64,000 nt of DNA from positions 19,286 to 83,285 of the forward strand of contig LGRX02034661.1 in the NCBI GenBank assembly GCA_001247695.2, given 5' to 3'. Shown here piece by piece: positions 59,690-64,000 of this stretch. A program made the translations under genes and the position numbers. The stretch comes from Cymbomonas tetramitiformis (Eukaryota > Chlorophyta > Pyramimonadophyceae > Pyramimonadales > Pyramimonadaceae). The notes beneath the pieces were generated by a model that was not told the DNA's origin, did no database searches, and saw only the letters and a program-made list of their open reading frames with translations. Position 1 is the first letter of the stretch. Each line of letters begins with the position of its first letter.

Positions 59690-60626
59690 GAGCGGAGTTT
59701 GCACTGGGACAGTCATATTGTTTTATGGCTAGGATTGACCGGAAGAGTGCTTACCGGGTTGTCACCTTTGCTGCAGACTAGTGAATCTCAAGATTTTGTG
59801 AGGATGGACACGAGGTTTTCCTTTTTGGGCTAAGGCTGCCCAGGGGGGTTGGTCTCCGATGTTACTGTGCTGAATTCCGGGATGCTCCAGAGTAGAGGGT
59901 TCCCGGGGTGGTTGTATACCTTGATGAAATTCTGCTGGTGGCGGACTGTGAAGAGGCGTGTCAGCAGGGGTTCGAGATGTTGATTGAGCTTGTCGAGTGC
60001 CTGGGCGTTGAGGCAAAGTTGTTTCTAAGGACTTGGTATGACTTCCTCGAGAGAGCCAGGAGCACGAAAAGAGCAATGATCAAGCAGTGGTTTTGAACAA
60101 GAGGCCTGTGGTCAGAGATTTCCTTGCAGAGGATGTTGCAGGGGAAGAGGCTGTTGACAGGGGAATGGTGGTTTCTTCGGCGGTGTTGTACGGGGCCAAG
60201 ATGTTCCTGAGGTCCGGGTATGATTTTATCGGCAGAGCCGGTAGAATGAGAAGGTTCTATGACACTGTGCCAAAAGTCCTCAGTCGGGACTTGATGTGGC
60301 TGGCTAAGATTTTGGAAGAGTATAACGGTCAGGCTGTAGTACTGAACCGGAGACCGGTGGGGAGAGATTTCTTTGCAGTGGATGCTGCCGGGGAAGAGGC
60401 AGTAGACGGAGGAATGGGTGGTTTCTTCGGGGGAAGATGGTTTGCAGTGAAGTGGGAAGAAGTGAGGCAATGGAGAGTACAACCATTCAGCCCGTTCAGA
60501 GATGTGGCATCGAGCCACATCAACTATTTGGAGTTGTTTGTGATTTTCTGGGCCCTGAAGAAGTGGGGGCACCTGTTGAGAGGGCGCAAGATTGTCATAT
60601 GGAGTGACAATGAAGCAGCGAGATAG
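59690..60626 (+). pseudogene. DIRS-like reverse transcriptase/RNase H remnant
   Basis: RT motif A is visible as ARIDRKSAYRVV (about 59728-59765), followed by a stop. The RT active-site box appears as VVYLDEILLVADCEE (from 59908), with Glu in place of the second Asp, and GFEMLIELVECLG. From 60087 the frame gives an RNase H-like domain: DAAGEEAVDGG, INYLELFVIFWALKKWG and IVIWSDNEAAR, the pattern of DIRS-type RNases H. Part of the region is duplicated in tandem (AKLFLRTWYDF/AKMFLRSGYDF and KRPVVRDFLAEDVAGEEAVD/RRPVGRDFFAVDAAGEEAVD). No tyrosine recombinase or methyltransferase of the element is seen. Non-functional. Confidence 0.7.
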
Positions 60627-60639
60627 GATGTCGGTCCAG

Positions 60640-60745
60640 AGACGCGTCCAAAAACTCGTCCGTCCGTCCAAAAACTCGTCCGTCCAAGATTTGGACGGAC
60701 GGACGGACCATTTTTTGGACGGACGGACGGACCAAACATTCTTAA
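60640..60745. repeat. GGAC/GTCC palindromic repeat
   Basis: Two CGTCCAAAAACTCGTCC(GTCC) units (about 60647-60688) are followed by their complements GGACGGACGGACGGACC separated by ATTTTTT (60693-60733). The whole forms a long imperfect hairpin centred near 60689. Confidence 0.8.
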
Positions 60746-60764
60746 CATTCTAAGATTTCGCAAA

Positions 60765-60885
60765 ATAGGGCTCCCATACTTAAGCCCATACTTAAGGAGT
60801 GTAACGCGTCGGCCCGCGTCGACGCCTGCGTTTTCCCATACTTAAGAAAATTTAAATTTTTTTCATACTTAAGGAATGTACACTG
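60765..60885. repeat. Repeated CCCATACTTAAG words
   Basis: CATACTTAAG occurs four times (about 60776, 60788, 60838 and 60867) around a GC-rich core. No gene. Confidence 0.6.
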
Positions 60886-60969
60886 ACTCCCCCCTCCCCC
60901 CCTAACCAGGGACTCAGGGGGTATCACCCAGTCGCATGCGAGTTTCGAACGTGCGTCAGAGAGACGAAC

Positions 60970-61140
60970 CCAACGACAGAGCTTCACAATCGTATACGAT
61001 TGTCACATGTGAGTCTGGGTGTCGAACCTAGTGCTCCTGCTTGACAATCATATACGATTGTCACACGTGAGTCTGGGTGTCGAACCTAGTGCTCCTGCTT
61101 GACAATCGTATACGATTGTCACACGTGTGTCCGGGTGTCA
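60970..61140. repeat. 58-bp tandem repeats with a 20-bp palindrome
   Basis: Period 58 bp, nearly three units. Each holds the palindrome GACAATCGTATACGATTGTC (61101-61120 perfect; 61043-61062 one mismatch; 60986-61003 the 18-bp core) followed by ACACGTGAGTCTGGGTGTCG and CCTAGTGCTCCTGCTT. They end about 110 bp before the transposase ATG. Confidence 0.85.
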
Positions 61141-61246
61141 TAATATGAATATTTACACTAAAGCCATGTCTATATAGAGTGTTCTTTTCATAAAAAAATT
61201 CATTTCTCATGGTACATTCTCATGGTCACATTCTCATAGGAATCCA

Positions 61247-62821
61247 ATGCCGACTTCCCTGCGATACGGTAACCATGCTTTGGATGTCCCGCATGCGGTG
61301 CCAATCTCTCTTCAGTTACTACAGGCCTTGTTTCCAACCCTTACCGATACCCCGATGCTTCTTCACATGCGCAGCACAGAAGATGTGCAAACTGTCGAGC
61401 TCGGTACCGTGTTCCCTGACGGAGCTGTCGTACTTGTGATCGGTGGTGTCAGCTCAACCCCCGGATCTACGAGTGACGTGAAGACCGGTTGTGTGAATGT
61501 CGAAACAGCCACCCACGAATCTTCCCAAGCATCAGCTTCTCCGCCTCGCCCTGAAATAAAGCAAGAACATTTCGTTTGTGACTTAACCGAATCGCCTCCA
61601 CCTCCAAAAAACTCGAATGAATCTACGAAAGCCTCCAGCGCGGGAATAGAACCAAAGCTCAAGCACAAGGTCAAATCGGAATATACAGCCTACACCGGAC
61701 CAGCTATTCCGATTGATTTTTCGCAGCACGTGGATTTGTCACAAGACGTAGCGCCAGTTCAGCCTGCAGAGCTTGTCGATGAACTGCCAGTGCCTCTTCT
61801 TCCGGGGGTAGTTTATAAGCCACGTGCAGGAGTTTTCTCTCGTTGGAGAGATTTCTTGAAATACGATCCGCAGACCTGGCTGCGCTCTTCCGACAAAAAG
61901 CGTATCAAAGGCCGACTCACTAGAACTACGCGATGTGGTGGGGCTTTAACCTGTAAGAACCTTGCATGTATCCAATATCGTCAAACGGGTGATCAGAACA
62001 GTTCCGAATTCACCGGTACCTTTAAAAATCGCAATCTGGCTTGCGCCCATTGCAACGCCGAGCCGCTTCATTCTGGCAGTTGTCCGTTTTCGGTAACCAC
62101 CGAACTTGACTCCGATGGGAATATCCTCGTCCTGTATACCGGTGCCGATGCGCACAACCATGTGGTATTGTCCACCGACAAGCCCAGCGTGAGTGAGTTA
62201 AAAGCAGCTAAGACTAGGGCTGCGGAGGTCCTAAATACCGGTGGAGTGCGAAACGTTTCCGATGTGAAAAGGACTTTACTCACGGAAACCGTCTTCCCAA
62301 AAGACTCTTCTTTTGATCCCAGCCAGATACCAAACATCGCGAGGAAAATGAAAGTGATTGATAAGGCAGTGGACAAGAATTTCGTGCGAGGTCGACGACA
62401 GGATGAGGGCATGCGAGCCGTTTCCGAATGGGGTGCTCGGCACGGTAAGGGGCTACTGCAATCTTTCGCGGACGAGGGGAACATCGACAGTTTTGCTCAC
62501 ACGTTCGTTATGTCCAGTGTCGGAGTGGATGGAGGTGTCGATCTCGTGCGTCGCATGCACCCGAAAAGTAGCGACCACTACCTCCGCTCAGCGTACGTCC
62601 ACTTGGATTTCGTACATCGCAAGGTTTCTGGGGATTGGGTGACGATGGGGCGCACGTGTTCTCCATAGAGGCCAACGCCCTGCTCACTATTGCCACCATG
62701 AACGTACCCAAAGACTGTACCGAAACACAGGTACTGTTTTGGACATTGGTGAAGAAGACGGTAGCAGCCGAACACCCGCGTGCGGAAGTATTATTCCACG
62801 GCTTCATGGGAGATGCAGCAG
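61247..62821 (+). pseudogene. Zinc-finger transposase, Mutator-like, 5' part with a frameshift
   Basis: The ATG at 61247 opens 473 codons. After a low-complexity Pro/Ser/Lys region comes a Cys/His finger (about residues 225-305: CGGALTCKNLACIQYR, LACAHCNAEP, SGSCPF, ADAHNHV) of WRKY/GCM1/FLYWCH type, common in Mutator-like transposases, then a helical region and HLDFVHRKVSGDW, which looks like the first catalytic Asp block. Around 62632 the frame shifts; the neighbouring frame continues with IEANALLTIATMNVPKD.. and LFHGFMGDAAG (second Asp block) to a strong donor G|GTAAGT at 62822. The rest, including the Glu block, is not in the window or follows an intron. One indel or a sequencing error explains the shift. 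Confidence 0.55.
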
Positions 62822-63974
62822 GTAAGTTAAAGATCGTCATTTTCAATGGGAGAGTTTGTAAGTTACACGGCTCTGACAATCCCCTACAAAATAGGGATTA
62901 TTCCAAAGGCTTGGACGGCACCATTCCGGGCGCCCGGAACCGTCCTGAAAATATTTGGTAAAATTCCAAGCCTTTGGAAACCGCCAGGAATTGCAAGGTG
63001 AAGCTTTGGGTTTTTCCCTAGGAGTCCTATGGGGTTCCAAGCCGATGGTCCTACGGGGTTCCAAGGGGCTGGACCGAAATTTGTTAGTCCAATGGGTCCT
63101 GGTCGATTCCAAGCCTTTGGACCTATGTCCTCGGATTACGTATGACCGAAGTCGTCGGTCCAAGGCGGTTCCAACGGTTTGGAATTCATTTTGGACAATT
63201 CCAAGCCTTTGGAACTTTCCAGTCTGAGGTCGGCAGTCTGAAATCGGAGGTTCAACGGCTTGGAACCCCATTGGACCGGTCTCCGCGCAGCACGGGCGTG
63301 GTTTCAAAAGATTCCAAGCCTTTGGAACTTGCTAGTACGAGTAATGAAGCTCGAACCCGGAGGCTCAACGGCTTGGAACCCCATTGGACCGGTCTCAGCG
63401 CAGGACGTGCGAGGGTTTCAAAAGATTCCAAGCCCTTGGACCTTGTTAGTACGAGGAATGAAGCTCAAACCCGGAGGCTCAACGGCTTGGAACCCCATAG
63501 GATCGGTCTCTGCGCAGCACGAGCGTGGGTTTCAAAAGATTCCAAGCCCTTGGACCTTGTTAGTACGAGGAATGAAGCTCGAGCCCGGAGGCTCCACGGC
63601 TTGGAACCCCATAGGACCGGTCTCTGCGCAGCACGAGCGCGGGTTTCAAAAGATTCCAAGCCCTTGGAACCCCATAGGCCCAGTCTCTGGGCAACACGGG
63701 AGCGTGTTCTGAAATTCCAAGCCCTTGGAACTTCCCGATCTGAGAGCGGAACGCTATGAGCAAGTGCTTGATATATAGACTGATAATTCTCTGGACCGAT
63801 CATTCTTGCTACGTGCAGTTCAAGACCGTCCAAGCCTTTGGAACGATTATGGAAGTGATATCTTATGGTGTCCAGGCTTAGTCCAATGGTTTGGAACCGC
63901 TTCGGAACTTGCGTTTGACGGATTCCAAGGCGCATCCAAGCCTTCGGAACCCCTTTGGAACTCCAGGTAAGTTA
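62819..63974. repeat. Repeat-rich insert bounded by 11-bp direct repeats
   Basis: CAGGTAAGTTA occurs at 62819-62829 and 63964-63974, that is, at the exon end of the transposase and again 1145 bp later. Between them CCAAGCCTTTGGAA and related inverted words occur more than a dozen times. The long frame at 63142-63759 is a product of the repeats. Confidence 0.6.
63290..63700. repeat. 114-bp tandem repeat
   Basis: TTTCAAAAGATTCCAAGC starts at 63302, 63416, 63530 and 63644, an exact 114-bp period. The unit also carries GAATGAAGCTC, CCCGGAGGCTC and GGCTTGGAACCCCAT. Since 114 is 38 codons, reading frames stay open across units on both strands. Confidence 0.9.
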
Positions 63975-64000
63975 GTTTTATCTGTACAATGCGTGTTATA

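Noticed and set aside
63142..63759. 205-codon frame as a real repeat protein
   Set aside because: The 114-bp period is a multiple of three, so any stop-free unit gives a long frame; the complement is also open. No evidence of a start, splice sites or codon bias.

Overview
This is eukaryotic nuclear DNA. Coding segments are split by spliceosomal-looking introns with GT..AG borders, there are TATA boxes, microsatellites and long AT-rich non-coding tracts, and almost everything recognisable is a eukaryotic transposable element or a piece of one. I see no bacterial operons, rRNA, tRNA or CRISPR. My best guess is a TE-rich alga or other member of the green lineage. The hints are chromodomain Ty3/gypsy elements, a TGGTAT primer site of the kind plants use with initiator-Met tRNA, and a small gene resembling plant mitochondrial membrane proteins. 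The sequence does not prove this.

Layout. 1-1019: minus-strand Ty3/gypsy pol fragment running off the left edge. 1605-4209: small unidentified genes on both strands plus a RING-finger gene with a duplicated 5' end. 4350-5262: 3' end and LTR of an LTR element. 5698-6935: three diverged copies of a dispersed repeat. 7041-13493: a Penelope-like retroelement (minus strand) with LTR-like direct repeats, a reverse transcriptase and a CCCH/coiled-coil region that share one reading frame interrupted by a single TAA. 15509-32917: one 17.4-kb Ty3/gypsy chromovirus insertion with two LTRs and a 5-bp target duplication (TGCAT). Inside it sits a 6.3-kb DNA transposon (17124-23417) coding for a predicted chromodomain-BED-hAT transposase, and inside that a piggyBac-like MITE (22014-22841) flanked by TTAA.

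33429-36247: an internally deleted copy of the Penelope-like element with an 18-bp flanking repeat, itself hit by a 941-bp hAT derivative with a perfect 8-bp target duplication. 37201-39650: the first exon of an apparently cellular gene (NT-C2 domain) with a TATA box. 40435-41752: a TIR element without recognisable genes. 44230-44590: two exons of a small minus-strand gene. 45218-45613: a methyltransferase-like fragment (NPPF motif). 45633-57945: a decayed minus-strand relative of the chromovirus whose 3' region plus LTR is tandemly duplicated with a 3498-bp period. 57946-60626: a GC-richer block with a DIRS-like RT/RNase H remnant. 60627-61140: palindromic and tandem repeats. 61247-62821: a zinc-finger transposase gene with a frameshift. 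62819-63974: a repeat-rich insert bounded by an 11-bp direct repeat that contains a splice donor.

The pieces interact mainly by insertion into one another, so the order of events can be read from the nesting. The chromovirus shows a textbook -1 frameshift site between gag and pol and an intron inside the integrase with duplicated borders. Its two LTRs are nearly identical although its pol is broken, which suggests it was moved in trans.
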